64,000 bases of DNA from Psychroserpens luteolus (GTDB lineage Bacteria > Bacteroidota > Bacteroidia > Flavobacteriales > Flavobacteriaceae): the NCBI RefSeq assembly GCF_021032705.1, contig NZ_JAHVXI010000006.1, positions 1-64,000 of the forward strand, given 5' to 3'. Both the position numbers and the translations under genes were made by a program. The notes beneath the pieces are model-generated. The model did not search any database. It was given only the letters and a program-made list of their open reading frames with translations, and was not told the origin of the DNA. Shown here in pieces: positions 18,231-27,184 of the stretch. Each line of letters opens with the position of its first letter. Position 1 is the first letter of the stretch.

Positions 18231-18980
18231 ATGAGAAAGCATATCGTAGCAGGAAACTGGAAAATGAATAATGGTTTAATACAAACAGAAACCTTGATTT
18301 CAGAATTAAAGCAACAAGAGCAAACTTCTGATGCCGAAGTAATGATTGCTCCATCATTCACAAACTTATGGCATGCTTTTGAATCCACCAGGCAACACGA
18401 TATTGAGGTCGTTGCTCAAAATATGCACTTTTCTGATAAAGGTGCTTATACTGGAGAAGTGAGTGCAGGAATGCTAAAAAGTTTAGGCATCAAAACAGTG
18501 ATTTTAGGGCATAGTGAACGCCGTGCCTACTATAATGAAACTGATGAATCGTTAGCTAAAAAAGTAGATGCAGCGTTGCAAAATAATATGCGAATCATTT
18601 TTTGTTTTGGTGAAGAGTTGTCAGATCGTAAATCTGGAAATGAAGAGACTGTTGTAGAAAACCAGATTAAAAATGCATTGTTTCATCTAGAAGCCTCTGC
18701 GTTCAAAAATATAGTACTCGCATATGAACCAGTTTGGGCTATTGGCACAGGAGAAACTGCATCTCCTGAGCAAGCACAAGATATGCATGCATTTATTAGG
18801 AAAACATTAGCCAATAACTATGGTAATGATACTGCAGAATCTGTCTCTATTCTATATGGAGGTAGTGTGAAACCCAATAATGCTAAAGAGATTTTTTCTA
18901 AACCAGATGTTGATGGTGGACTAATTGGAGGTGCTTCATTGAAGGCTGAAGATTTTTATGCTATTGTTAATGCGTTTTAA
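18231..18980 (+). CDS. tpiA: Triosephosphate isomerase
   Basis: The 249-aa glycolytic enzyme interconverts glyceraldehyde-3-phosphate and dihydroxyacetone phosphate. All active-site blocks are present: AGNWKMN with the catalytic Lys, GHSERR with the catalytic His, AYEPVWAIGTGETASPEQA with the catalytic Glu, and the phosphate-binding YGGSVKPNN and GGLIGGASL. Length is standard. It is 37 bp behind the thioredoxin-like lipoprotein. Confidence 0.97.
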   Translation: MRKHIVAGNWKMNNGLIQTETLISELKQQEQTSDAEVMIAPSFTNLWHAFESTRQHDIEVVAQNMHFSDKGAYTGEVSAGMLKSLGIKTVILGHSERRAYYNETDESLAKKVDAALQNNMRIIFCFGEELSDRKSGNEETVVENQIKNALFHLEASAFKNIVLAYEPVWAIGTGETASPEQAQDMHAFIRKTLANNYGNDTAESVSILYGGSVKPNNAKEIFSKPDVDGGLIGGASLKAEDFYAIVNAF

Positions 18981-19069
18981 TGTATCAAAAAATCTATAAC
19001 TGTTCAAAATAGAAAGGAACTGGTCTCAGTTTTAAGAATAATAAAACAATAGTTTGATAAAATTACCTG

Positions 19070-19077
19070 TAACTTTG
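19070..19077 (+). promoter_or_regulatory. -7 promoter element of prmA
   Basis: TAACTTTG fits TAnnTTTG, 18 bases before the prmA ATG. A TTTG lies only 13 bases upstream, which is closer than usual, so the -33 box is uncertain. Confidence 0.4.
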
Positions 19078-19094
19078 TAATCTAAACAGGTGAG

Positions 19095-19931
19095 ATGTCA
19101 AACACAATATACATAGGTTATTATTTTAAAGTACAGCCGCTTCAACCTGCTGTAGAGATTCTCATAGCAGAATTAGGTTATGCCGGTTTTGAGAGCTTTG
19201 TTGAAACTGAAACTGGTGTGACAGCCTACATTCAGAAAGAGGAATGGAATGAATATATCCTTGATGGTGTTTGGATCTTAGATTCTGAAGAATTTGAGAT
19301 ATCATTTACTTTTGAAGAGATAGAACAAACCAATTGGAACGCCGAATGGGAAAAGAATTTTAGTCCAATTATCGTTGATAATAAATGCTCGGTTCGAGCT
19401 CCTTTTCATGATAAACCAGATACAGAATATGACATCGTCATAGAACCCAAAATGAGTTTTGGAACGGGTCACCACGAGACTACCCATATGATGATTCAAT
19501 ATATTCTAAACAATGATTTTAAAGATAAATCAGTTTTAGATATGGGATGCGGCACAGGTGTTTTGGCTATTCTTGCCGAAATGAAAGGCGCAAAACCTAT
19601 TGATGCCATTGACTATGATAATTGGTGTTATCTCAATAGTCTTGAAAATGTCGAACGTAATAATTGTAAGCATATTACTGTTCTTGAAGGCGACGCAAGT
19701 CTCTTGCCTGGAAGACATTATGATATTGTTATTGCCAATATCAATCGAAATATTTTATTGAATGATATGGAAACCTACGTCAATACTTTGAATGATAAAG
19801 GGGTTTTGTTTTTAAGCGGATTTTACAATGACGATATTTCTATTATCAATACCAAATGTGAAACCTATGGTTTAAAGCATATAGAGACTTTGAAAAGAAA
19901 TAATTGGGTCGCTTTAAAATTTAAAAAATAG
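19095..19931 (+). CDS. prmA: Ribosomal protein L11 methyltransferase
   Basis: The 278-aa enzyme methylates ribosomal protein L11 using S-adenosylmethionine. An N-terminal substrate-binding domain (about 1-110) precedes a class I methyltransferase fold with MSFGTGHHETTHMM, motif I VLDMGCGTGVLAILA, an acidic AIDYD turn, and the NIN catalytic-type loop (DIVIANINRNILL). Length and motifs are typical. It stands alone with its own promoter and terminator. Confidence 0.95.
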   Translation: MSNTIYIGYYFKVQPLQPAVEILIAELGYAGFESFVETETGVTAYIQKEEWNEYILDGVWILDSEEFEISFTFEEIEQTNWNAEWEKNFSPIIVDNKCSVRAPFHDKPDTEYDIVIEPKMSFGTGHHETTHMMIQYILNNDFKDKSVLDMGCGTGVLAILAEMKGAKPIDAIDYDNWCYLNSLENVERNNCKHITVLEGDASLLPGRHYDIVIANINRNILLNDMETYVNTLNDKGVLFLSGFYNDDISIINTKCETYGLKHIETLKRNNWVALKFKK

Positions 19932-20004
19932 ATAATTTTCAGTAATTTTTAAAAACTTCGACGAAAAGCTCAAAATTTTAACAATAAAACTGAAAATAAT
20001 TTTA

Positions 20005-20031
20005 AAATTACGGAAAAACCGTAATTTTTTT
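20005..20031 (+). terminator. Intrinsic terminator of prmA
   Basis: AAATTACGG (20005-20013), loop AAAAA, CCGTAATTT (20019-20027) and a T run. Confidence 0.8.
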
Positions 20032-20125
20032 ATTTAAGAAATATTTAACTTCGCATTGATAATTATCAAAGACTAAATGATGAATAATAAAACATGGAAT
20101 TAATATTTATTATATAGCTCATCCC

Positions 20126-20137
20126 ATTTACGTAAAT
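20126..20137. promoter_or_regulatory. 12-bp perfect palindrome upstream of the M57 protease gene
   Basis: ATTTACGTAAAT reads the same on both strands and lies 29 bases before the protease ATG. It could be a regulator site. No regulator is encoded next to it, and AT-rich palindromes of this length also occur by chance. Confidence 0.3.
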
Positions 20138-20165
20138 ACCATTTATTAACTTAATTTACTCAAAA

Positions 20166-21200
20166 ATGAAAAATTTTAAATTTTTGACCTTAGCTGGTCT
20201 ATGTCTAATATTTTCTTTTCAATCTTGCGAAAAAGAAAGTGTCACAGAGGATATTTCAAATCTTGATGAGGACATAATTATTAATATGAACAATCTCGAG
20301 AATAGAACTTTAGTTACTGATACAGAATTATTGGATGCTATTCAAACTTTAGATATCGACGTTGGAATTGTTTCCATTGGAGATTTTCACCTTCCAGATG
20401 GAACAATAGAAGAACGAATTTATATTGGTAGTGATATTGTTTTCACAAGAGATGAACTAAATACACTAGCAGGCATCGGTACTGATTTAAATCGTCAATA
20501 TAGAACGTTTAATTTAGTATCAGCAAATAATCAAACTATTAATATTTTAGGATATACTGGAGGTAGTCAAGCACTATCTAGTAAGGCACAAACTGCTTTA
20601 ACTAGAGCTGTTGCTAATTATAATAACATTAGTAATATGACGCTTCAATTTAATTTATCGTTTGGTACTAATTACCAAGCCGCAGATATGGTGGTATATG
20701 ATAATTCTATAAATAATCCCGGAAACGGAGGTGTTGCTGGTTTTCCAAACTCAAACGGAGAACCAAATAAGTTTGTACAGATTTATGGTATAGAGCAATT
20801 TTCTACTAATGTCAATGAGCATGTCATTACTCATGAGATAGGGCACTCTATTGGTTTTCGTCATTCAGATTGGTTCGATCGTTTAAGTTGTCCTCCATCT
20901 AGTCAAGGTAATGAAGGGTCGGGATCAAATGGAGCTGTACATATAGCTGGAACTCCTACAGGTAGAGATTTGAGTTCAGTTATGCAGGCTTGTTTTTCTA
21001 CAAGTGTAAGTGGTAATTTTAACGGTAATGATGTTACGGCTTTACGTGCCATGTATCCAGCAAGTACTTCTGGTCCTTGTGATGGTGTTTCCGAATGGCA
21101 AAGTGGAGTAAGCTATAGTATTGGTGATCGCGTTACATATTTTGGTAACCTTTATGAACGAGTGAGTGGTGGTTGGACTTTTATAGGACCATGTAATTAA
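20166..21200 (+). CDS. Secreted M57-type zinc metalloprotease lipoprotein with C-terminal carbohydrate-binding-like module
   Basis: The 344-aa product has a lipoprotein signal (FSFQSC, Cys 21). The catalytic motif HEIGHSIGFRH sits at about 223-233, a zincin HExxHxxGxxH site as in the dual-action HEIGH (M57) peptidases. A Met-turn-like SVMQACF follows about 30 residues later. The last 45 residues (WQSGVSYSIGDRVTYFGNLYERVSGGWTF) resemble a small CBM5/12-type module, with the W....Y..GD.V.Y.G..Y pattern that binds chitin or similar glycans. It probably acts on proteins outside the cell. It is flanked by terminators and is monocistronic. Confidence 0.85.
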   Translation: MKNFKFLTLAGLCLIFSFQSCEKESVTEDISNLDEDIIINMNNLENRTLVTDTELLDAIQTLDIDVGIVSIGDFHLPDGTIEERIYIGSDIVFTRDELNTLAGIGTDLNRQYRTFNLVSANNQTINILGYTGGSQALSSKAQTALTRAVANYNNISNMTLQFNLSFGTNYQAADMVVYDNSINNPGNGGVAGFPNSNGEPNKFVQIYGIEQFSTNVNEHVITHEIGHSIGFRHSDWFDRLSCPPSSQGNEGSGSNGAVHIAGTPTGRDLSSVMQACFSTSVSGNFNGNDVTALRAMYPASTSGPCDGVSEWQSGVSYSIGDRVTYFGNLYERVSGGWTFIGPCN

Positions 21201-21241
21201 TCATAAATTATAGGTTAAACTACTAAGATTACAATAATATT

Positions 21242-21276
21242 AAAAGACTTCTGTTCTATGAATAGAAGTCTTTTTT
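21242..21276 (+). terminator. Intrinsic terminator of the M57 protease gene
   Basis: AAAAGACTTCT (21242-21252) pairs with AGAAGTCTTTT (21264-21274), followed by Ts. Confidence 0.85.
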
Positions 21277-21315
21277 ATTACTGAGATTTTTTTTAAATTT
21301 ATATAAAAATAGTTG

Positions 21316-21591
21316 ATGAGCACCAAAGAAAAAATACAGGAAGAACTCCTCGTCGATACCTTAGAACAACCGCTTAATGAGATTGTACTATACAATGATG
21401 ATGTGAATACTTTTGATCATGTTATCGACACTTTAATTTATGCCTGTGACCATACACCAGAACAGGCCGAACAATGCTCAATTATTGTTCATTATAAAGG
21501 ACAATGTACAGTAAAAACAGGTGAATATAAAGAATTAGAGCCGCGTTGTACTATGCTTTTGGAAGCTGGTCTAAGCGCTGAAATTGTTTAA
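21316..21591 (+). CDS. clpS: ATP-dependent Clp protease adaptor ClpS
   Basis: From ATG 21316 the product is 91 aa. It is the N-end-rule adaptor that hands substrates to ClpA-type unfoldases. It shows LYNDDVNTFDHVI (the N-degron pocket region NDD.....V), ACDHTPEQAEQCSIIVHYKGQCTVKTG and a final acidic LEAGLSAEIV. A TTG one codon earlier is an unlikely start. Its stop (21589-21591) overlaps the stop of the convergent porin gene, with no terminator between them. Confidence 0.94.
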   Translation: MSTKEKIQEELLVDTLEQPLNEIVLYNDDVNTFDHVIDTLIYACDHTPEQAEQCSIIVHYKGQCTVKTGEYKELEPRCTMLLEAGLSAEIV

Positions 21592-22799
21592 AAGAATTTA
21601 GAAATAGATAGTCTTAAAAATGTATCTTCTCTAAAGTTAGATAAGATAAATTCGTTGTTGTCTATATTGCTAAAAAAACGACCTTCTAATTCTACTTTCC
21701 AGCTATTTCCTAGTCTGCGAGATCCTTCAATACTAAAAATTTTACTTGAAGACTCTAAATCGGCAATTCCTCCAATTAATATAGACGTATCTTGGGTATC
21801 ATTAAGAGCAATTCGACTTCCGAAGAATATATCATTTTGAAGTGCATTTAATGCCAATTCATCTCTATCATCGTATAGATATTCTCCTAAAACACCAATA
21901 TCTAATCCATTCCCATTTATATTACTAAAGGTGTATTCTAATCCTGCCACCAATGCAAAGAAGTCTTGCGCTTCAGAACTGCGATAAATGGATTCAAATT
22001 TCCAAAGAAAAGCATTATGAGTTACTTGAAGATCTAAACCTGTTTGATTGATAACTGGATAAAACGCATTACTATTTCCGGAGGCATCAAAAGCGAACAG
22101 TGGTTCACGACCATTACCATAAAAATGGGATAATCCAATATCAAATGCTCCAAAAAAGTGAGACCATCTAATTGCGAAATCTTGTCGCCACTCTTTTGCA
22201 CTACTCTCGTAGTTTATGGCATCTTCATCTATGACCAAAGGAAATCGCAAACGTCCCTTTTCTCCTGGAAATACTCTTTTACGATGGTAAGGAAGGTAGA
22301 AAATATCAAAATTTCCATAATTGGTCGACAGTGTATATTGAATCATTGGCTGACCAAGCTTATCTTCACCGTCAAAAGATTCTACAGCATCTGTTTGATT
22401 GATAATGTCAACAAGATGGTTACTTTCTGTAACACCCCAAAATATTTTTTTGAGACCTATACTAAGCTCCCAATTGCTTTTGGCCTTTTGGTAATACAAT
22501 TCTCTTATATCCCAATGCGTTCTATTATCGTCTTGGTCTAATCTAAAGAAACCTGTGGCATTTATACTTTCGTAACCGTTATTCCATTGTGAACTGTATT
22601 CAGGTTGAATGGCGATTGACGGGAAATGATCTTTCTGTCCTTCAAAAGCACTTTTGTTTGGGAAATAACGATATTCAGCTTCTAGTTCAAGCTCGAATTC
22701 ATGGACTAAAGCATTATCTTCCTCTTGAGCATAACCGTTAAATTGAGTTAATAAAAAAAGAAAAATTAATACGTGATATGATGATTTAAGAATTTTCAT
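21588..22799 (-). CDS. Outer membrane beta-barrel protein of the RND cluster
   Basis: The 403-aa product has a signal peptide (about 1-24, ending GYAQ) and the alternating-strand composition of an outer membrane barrel: FELELEAEYRYF, ESINATGFFRLD, WELSIGLKKIFWG, ending with a Phe (LRLSISKFF). It resembles DUF1302/alginate-export-like porins in the conserved L.IGLKKI.WG.....H..DIINQ.D stretch. Downstream of the LolA-like and MMPL genes it would supply the outer membrane step of the same export system (inference). Confidence 0.75.
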   Translation of the reverse strand: MKILKSSYHVLIFLFLLTQFNGYAQEEDNALVHEFELELEAEYRYFPNKSAFEGQKDHFPSIAIQPEYSSQWNNGYESINATGFFRLDQDDNRTHWDIRELYYQKAKSNWELSIGLKKIFWGVTESNHLVDIINQTDAVESFDGEDKLGQPMIQYTLSTNYGNFDIFYLPYHRKRVFPGEKGRLRFPLVIDEDAINYESSAKEWRQDFAIRWSHFFGAFDIGLSHFYGNGREPLFAFDASGNSNAFYPVINQTGLDLQVTHNAFLWKFESIYRSSEAQDFFALVAGLEYTFSNINGNGLDIGVLGEYLYDDRDELALNALQNDIFFGSRIALNDTQDTSILIGGIADLESSSKIFSIEGSRRLGNSWKVELEGRFFSNIDNNEFILSNFREDTFLRLSISKFF

Positions 22800-22905
22800 T
22801 GCTATGCTAATTTAAAAGCGCAATACCGAAAACTATTGCTATTAACCAATACTAACTAAAACGATGAAGGAAAATAGTTAACGATATTGCGACTTTTTAA
22901 CGCTA

Positions 22906-23679
22906 TTAATTACCAGCTCTTTTAAGTGCAACTTGAGAAAAATCATCATCGGTCAAGTTAACATCGAAATTATAATCATTGAATTCTAGTCGCGTTTCTT
23001 TATTGCTTTGATGATTTACCATATTAAAAACACCTGCCCTCCAGAATTTATTTTTATAAAGTTTATAATCGGAATAGGTTAAGGTCTTTAAAAGTGCATT
23101 TTTTCTATCATAGAATTCAACTTTTTCAATTCTGTATCCTTTATTTTTGTTATAGCTTACTACTCGTCGTGTGTAACCAGATTTTGGATCTACAGGATCT
23201 TGTTCAACGATAAGAAGACCATTCTTTTCTTCGAGAAATTTATATGAGTACTTTTCTACTTCTTGAGAAGAGAGGTCCTCATAAGCAAATTCACTGCCAA
23301 CAAAAGGTCCTGATTTGTTATTAGATGATATTCGTTTAACACGCTTTATTGACGGTAAGTATAACCATTGATCATCAGAACCTACTTTATGAGTAAATGT
23401 TAAGGTTGAGGTACCTTTAACATCTTTCGGACTATTAAAAACGATTAAGGATTTGTCCCCATCTTCGGTTAGTTCTAAAGTTCTGGTAGTTAGAGAACGT
23501 TCACTAGTTTGTCCGTTTTTGTTCTTTAAGGTCATTTTCAATTGAACAGAGGAACTATTAAATCCTAAATCGGCTTTTTCAGCGGCTTTAGCTATCTCTA
23601 ATCCACGCTGTTCAGGTGTTTGTGCATTGGCAAATCCTATGATTGATAATGCAACGACTGTAATTATTGTTTTTTTCAT
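22906..23679 (-). CDS. Outer membrane lipoprotein-sorting (LolA-like) protein
   Basis: The 257-aa product has a signal peptide (GFANAQ, cleavage about 20) and a periplasmic LolA/LppX-type half-barrel: SSVQLKMTLKNKNG, SLIVFNSPKDVKGTSTLTF, DDQWLYLPSIKRVKRISS, GPFVGSEFAYEDL, YSYKFLEE. It matches the LolA-like proteins that accompany MMPL pumps and carry hydrophobic cargo through the periplasm. It starts 12 bases after the MMPL stop, so both are one operon. Confidence 0.85.
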   Translation of the reverse strand: MKKTIITVVALSIIGFANAQTPEQRGLEIAKAAEKADLGFNSSSVQLKMTLKNKNGQTSERSLTTRTLELTEDGDKSLIVFNSPKDVKGTSTLTFTHKVGSDDQWLYLPSIKRVKRISSNNKSGPFVGSEFAYEDLSSQEVEKYSYKFLEEKNGLLIVEQDPVDPKSGYTRRVVSYNKNKGYRIEKVEFYDRKNALLKTLTYSDYKLYKNKFWRAGVFNMVNHQSNKETRLEFNDYNFDVNLTDDDFSQVALKRAGN

Positions 23680-23691
23680 TTTTACTATGAT

Positions 23692-26049
23692 TTAATTATT
23701 TGCTTTAATTGATGTATTCTTTTTACTTGTTAAAATGAGTAGACTTGGTAATAGAATAAAATCAATTACCAATGCTGAAACGATAATGATTACGGTAATT
23801 CTAGCCATGTAGCTGTTAAGCGCAAAAGATGATGTAGATAGAATTGCGAAACCTGCAAGTAATACTAACGTTGTTGTTACAAGTGCCTTCCCAACAGTTT
23901 CAAAAGCATAGATTACAGCTTGTTTGGCATCATAGCCTAACTCTCGACGTGCTCTTAAAAATTTACTCATAAAATGTACAGTATCGTCTACTATAATTCC
24001 TAGTGTCATACCAAAAACGATAACCATTCCAGTATTTATTTGTCCTTTATATAGTGCCCAGATTCCAAAACCAACCAATACAGGTGTAACGTTTGGTATT
24101 ATACTTAATAATCCCAGTTTAAAATTTCGTAAAGCAAACATCAGAACTAAAGAAATTAGAATAAGAGCTATGATATTTCCTTTAAACATGCTATCTGCTT
24201 GTCTAAATCCAAGTTTAGAAAACATTAGTGTTGGACTAACACCAATGGCGTGCATAGGTTCTGGTGTATTATTTTTAAGCCAATCCTCGCCTTTCTTTGC
24301 AAAGACAATCATGTCTGCACTAGTCACATTTTCAATAGTTACAGTTACACGAGTTTCAGATTTATCTACATTGATTTGATTGTTTAAATCCAATCCAAAA
24401 GGCAATGAGAGTTCATATAATAATAAGTATTGAGCAGCTTCTTCGCGATTATCAGGTACGCGATAAAACTGTTCATTATCACCATGCATAGAACGATTAA
24501 CACGTCTAGCAACCTCACTAAAGGCATTAACATGAACCACTTCAGGCTGTTCTTCCAGCCAATTTTCAAAAGCATTAAGGTTTTTTAGATATTCTGGATT
24601 ATTAATTCCTCCGCTTTCGCCACTTCCAATAGAATATTCAATATTGTAGATGCCAGTTAAGTTGTCACTTATGTAATCTGTATCTGTTCTAAATTCTACA
24701 CTTTCATCAAAATAGTTGATGAATTCATCATTAAATGAATTTTTGGTAGCTAGGTAAGTTAATCCTCCAATAATAACAAGTGATATAATGGTTAATCGAC
24801 GTGGTTGTTTCACTACAAATTCACCAAGCGTAGTATACCAGTTTGCTTTTATAAGCTTTGATTCTTCTTTTTGTTTGACTTTTGATTTTACAGGTAATAT
24901 GGCCATTAAAGCGGGTAGAGCAGTAGTTGAAAATAGAAATGCCATAGTCATCCCAAATGCAGTAATATTTCCGAGGTCCCAAAATGGCGGAACATCACCA
25001 AAATTCATTGTTAAAAACCCAATAACTGTAGTTAAACTTGTAATAAAAACAGGCATAAAATTTAATCGCATTGATTCTGTCAAAGCATCTATTTTGCTCA
25101 GTCCATCTTTTCGCATTTTTTGAAGCATAGTAATCAATATGTGAATACTATCAGCAACAGCCAGTGTCAAAATCATAGTTGGAAATACCGAAGAAGGTGG
25201 TGTGAGTTTGATACCCATAAGCCCTACAAATCCAACAGCGCTCATGATAGAGAACATAACAACAACAAGTGTGGCTATGGTGCTATAAATATTTCGAGTA
25301 AGGATAAATGTGGTAATAATAACAATGATCAACATGATCATAGTGAGCATGAGATCTCTCATAGATGCTTCAAAAAAAGCAGTGTTGAGTGGAACCAAGC
25401 CTGAAGAGTGTACTTCAAAATTTGGATGTTTCTCTTTGAAGTTAGCAATCATTTCTCTTACAAAGGCTGTCACTTCTGGAATTTCTTTTGCGCTATCTTC
25501 ACCTGGTAGTCTAACAGTTATGTTAATAGCCGTAACGCTTCCGTTTTCGTTTAAAATACGATTGACCAATAAAGGTTCTTTTAAAGCCCTTTGCTTTATT
25601 TGTTGTATTTCAGATTCGCTTTTAAGCTCAGATTCATAGGACAAATCATCGACATAAAGATCGTCACCTTGAGCACTTGTATATTGAAAATTGGTCAATG
25701 CATCTACTCTCGAAGAGTATGGCGTATTCCAGGCTTCAGCAGTTAGACTCTCAATGGCCGAAAGATTATCTCTGGTAAATACATTTTTATTACTTGGTGA
25801 TAAAACTAGTATGACATTATCATCCTTAGTATATTTCTCTTGTAAGGCATCAAAAGCTTCTAATTCTGGATTAGACTTACTAAAAAATACATGATAATCG
25901 CCATCAAATTCCATATTGCCTTGAGAGCCCAGTCCCATTGCTAGAATTAGAGATGCAATTAATACATACCATTTTCTTTTGATTACAAATTCGGCCCATT
26001 GTTTTGCGAATCTGTTTGATTTGTCTCTTACTTTTTTGATTGCGTTCAT
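23692..26049 (-). CDS. RND/MMPL family exporter
   Basis: The 785-aa inner-membrane pump has the two-repeat RND layout. Each half has one helix, a large periplasmic domain and a five-helix bundle; the first bundle contains VVVMFSIMSAVGFVGLMGIKLTPPSSVFPTMILTLAVADSIHIL, the second GMTLGIIVDDTVHFMSKFLRARRE, both with the conserved charged residues of proton-driven RND transporters (ADSIH, DDTVHF). It resembles the MMPL/hopanoid-type (sterol-sensing-like) branch rather than AcrB. With the LolA-like and barrel proteins it likely exports a lipid or hydrophobic compound. Two TetR-type operators lie upstream. Confidence 0.9.
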   Translation of the reverse strand: MNAIKKVRDKSNRFAKQWAEFVIKRKWYVLIASLILAMGLGSQGNMEFDGDYHVFFSKSNPELEAFDALQEKYTKDDNVILVLSPSNKNVFTRDNLSAIESLTAEAWNTPYSSRVDALTNFQYTSAQGDDLYVDDLSYESELKSESEIQQIKQRALKEPLLVNRILNENGSVTAINITVRLPGEDSAKEIPEVTAFVREMIANFKEKHPNFEVHSSGLVPLNTAFFEASMRDLMLTMIMLIIVIITTFILTRNIYSTIATLVVVMFSIMSAVGFVGLMGIKLTPPSSVFPTMILTLAVADSIHILITMLQKMRKDGLSKIDALTESMRLNFMPVFITSLTTVIGFLTMNFGDVPPFWDLGNITAFGMTMAFLFSTTALPALMAILPVKSKVKQKEESKLIKANWYTTLGEFVVKQPRRLTIISLVIIGGLTYLATKNSFNDEFINYFDESVEFRTDTDYISDNLTGIYNIEYSIGSGESGGINNPEYLKNLNAFENWLEEQPEVVHVNAFSEVARRVNRSMHGDNEQFYRVPDNREEAAQYLLLYELSLPFGLDLNNQINVDKSETRVTVTIENVTSADMIVFAKKGEDWLKNNTPEPMHAIGVSPTLMFSKLGFRQADSMFKGNIIALILISLVLMFALRNFKLGLLSIIPNVTPVLVGFGIWALYKGQINTGMVIVFGMTLGIIVDDTVHFMSKFLRARRELGYDAKQAVIYAFETVGKALVTTTLVLLAGFAILSTSSFALNSYMARITVIIIVSALVIDFILLPSLLILTSKKNTSIKANN

Positions 26050-26065
26050 TGTTTGATTGAATTAG

Positions 26066-26077
26066 TTGACCAGTCAA
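26066..26077. promoter_or_regulatory. TetR operator O1 in front of the MMPL gene
   Basis: TTGAC-CA-GTCAA, a perfect 5+5 inverted repeat with a 2-bp centre, 17 bases upstream of the MMPL start. The same core (TGACCA-STC) recurs at 26168 and 26822, always in the upstream regions of this cluster. Confidence 0.6.
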
Positions 26078-26167
26078 TTAGTATAATTGACATAAGTCAT
26101 CGTTAGTTTAATAATAAGACGATTCTAATGATACATTAGTGGACAATTTTTTAAATTATTTTTATAA

Positions 26168-26179
26168 TTGACCAGTCGT
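26168..26179. promoter_or_regulatory. TetR operator O2 between tetR and the MMPL gene
   Basis: TTGAC-CA-GTCGT shares 10 of 12 bases with O1 and continues CTATTG, much as O3 continues CTAGTA. It lies between the tetR stop (26201) and the MMPL start. Confidence 0.55.
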
Positions 26180-26200
26180 CTATTGTTTTGTCAAAAGAAA

Positions 26201-26797
26201 TTATTTCAAAAGAACATTTCTTATCATATTCATAAAATTATCAATAGGGTAAGAATCATTCATTTCTTTCATAGTCGTCATAGAACCTTTTCCTGCGTCT
26301 TCAATAAAGGCTGCAATATCTGAAGCTGCCATTGTATTATTGATTTCTCCAAAGTCTTGAGCTTCTTGGATAACTTCGGTAATAATTGATAATACTTCTT
26401 GTTCTTTATGTAAAATGCTGGTTCTAATAAGTTCACTATGTTCAGACATTTCATTGCCTAAATTACAAGCCATACATCCCATTTTACAATCCATTTCATT
26501 CTTTAAGATATTGTATCTAAACTCATGAAAATCTAAAAGGCGTTGTTTGGGTGATACCGCTTTGTTTTGTAAAATCTCTTTGGCAGGAGTAAAGTGATCA
26601 TCAAAATATTTTTCGATGGCTTTAACAGCAAAATCTTCTTTACTTTCAAAATAGAAATAGAAAGATCCCTTAGGGATTCCAGCTACTTTTACAATATCGT
26701 TGACGCTTGTCGCATTATAACCTTTAGACCATAACAATTCTATCCCTTTGTCTAAAAGGGTATCTGCTTTGAGGTCATGTTTTAAGGTTTTTGCCAT
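26201..26797 (-). CDS. TetR family repressor of the export cluster
   Basis: The 198-aa product has the TetR DNA-binding domain: LLDKGIELLWSKGYNATSVNDIVKVAGIPKGSFYFYFESKEDF, residues about 15-57. The C-terminal ligand domain contains the cysteines CKMGCMACNLGNEM, an arrangement common in this TetR subgroup (YfdX/QacR-like regulators with a G.......NL..E pattern). It lies upstream of the MMPL gene in the same direction. Three related operator sequences in this cluster, one over its own -7 region, suggest autorepression and control of the pump. Confidence 0.9.
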   Translation of the reverse strand: MAKTLKHDLKADTLLDKGIELLWSKGYNATSVNDIVKVAGIPKGSFYFYFESKEDFAVKAIEKYFDDHFTPAKEILQNKAVSPKQRLLDFHEFRYNILKNEMDCKMGCMACNLGNEMSEHSELIRTSILHKEQEVLSIITEVIQEAQDFGEINNTMAASDIAAFIEDAGKGSMTTMKEMNDSYPIDNFMNMIRNVLLK

Positions 26798-26814
26798 GTG
26801 TTTCTTTTACGGAG

Positions 26815-26833
26815 CAAATATATGACCACTCGT
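26815..26833 (-). promoter_or_regulatory. tetR promoter -7 box with operator O3
   Basis: Leftward, TATATTTG (26815-26822) is a perfect -7 element 18 bases before the start codon. Directly upstream lies ATGAC-CA-CTCGT (26822-26833), which matches O1/O2 at the core. A repressor bound here would cover the -7/-33 spacer. Confidence 0.55.
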
Positions 26834-26911
26834 CTAGTAAATAAAATTTTTATGTGTTAAATTTTTTATAACTTAAAAGTAATTGATTGTAATATGCTGT
26901 TTTTTAGAATG

Positions 26912-27181
26912 TTATTTGTTAATTCTTCCAACTGCACAGCTTACAAAAGATTTAGCTTTTTTAGTTAATGGGTTTGCCTCTCCCTCTACAGGGTATCCCA
27001 ACGTAGACAGTAATGATGTAGCAGTTTCGAGTTGTTTATCACTAGAGTAGTTAAAGTGTACAGCGTGAGATTCATTATTAACAGTGACATTATTTATGCC
27101 TTCTAAACTTTCTAAACGTGTTATGATTGTATGTGCGCAACCACCACATTTTAAGTTTTGAATATGTAAGATCGTTTCCAT
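26912..27181 (-). CDS. Small heavy-metal-associated (HMA) domain protein
   Basis: The 89-aa product has a ferredoxin-like HMA fold with the metal-binding motif KCGGCAHTI (Cys 12 and 15), then NVTVNNESHAVHFNY and LLSTLGYPVEG. CGGC instead of the usual CxxC with Met before it is characteristic of a subgroup of Bacteroidetes copper-chaperone-like proteins. The C-terminal tail adds a further Cys (SFVSCAVGRINK). It follows the MBL-rhodanese gene after 3 bases, so it is probably co-made with the sulfur enzymes; its metal is unknown. Confidence 0.85.
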   Translation of the reverse strand: METILHIQNLKCGGCAHTIITRLESLEGINNVTVNNESHAVHFNYSSDKQLETATSLLSTLGYPVEGEANPLTKKAKSFVSCAVGRINK

Positions 27182-27184
27182 AAT

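Noticed and set aside
24788-25639. Several 90-110-codon rightward ORFs inside the MMPL gene
   Set aside because: Antisense shadows of a clear RND transporter gene.
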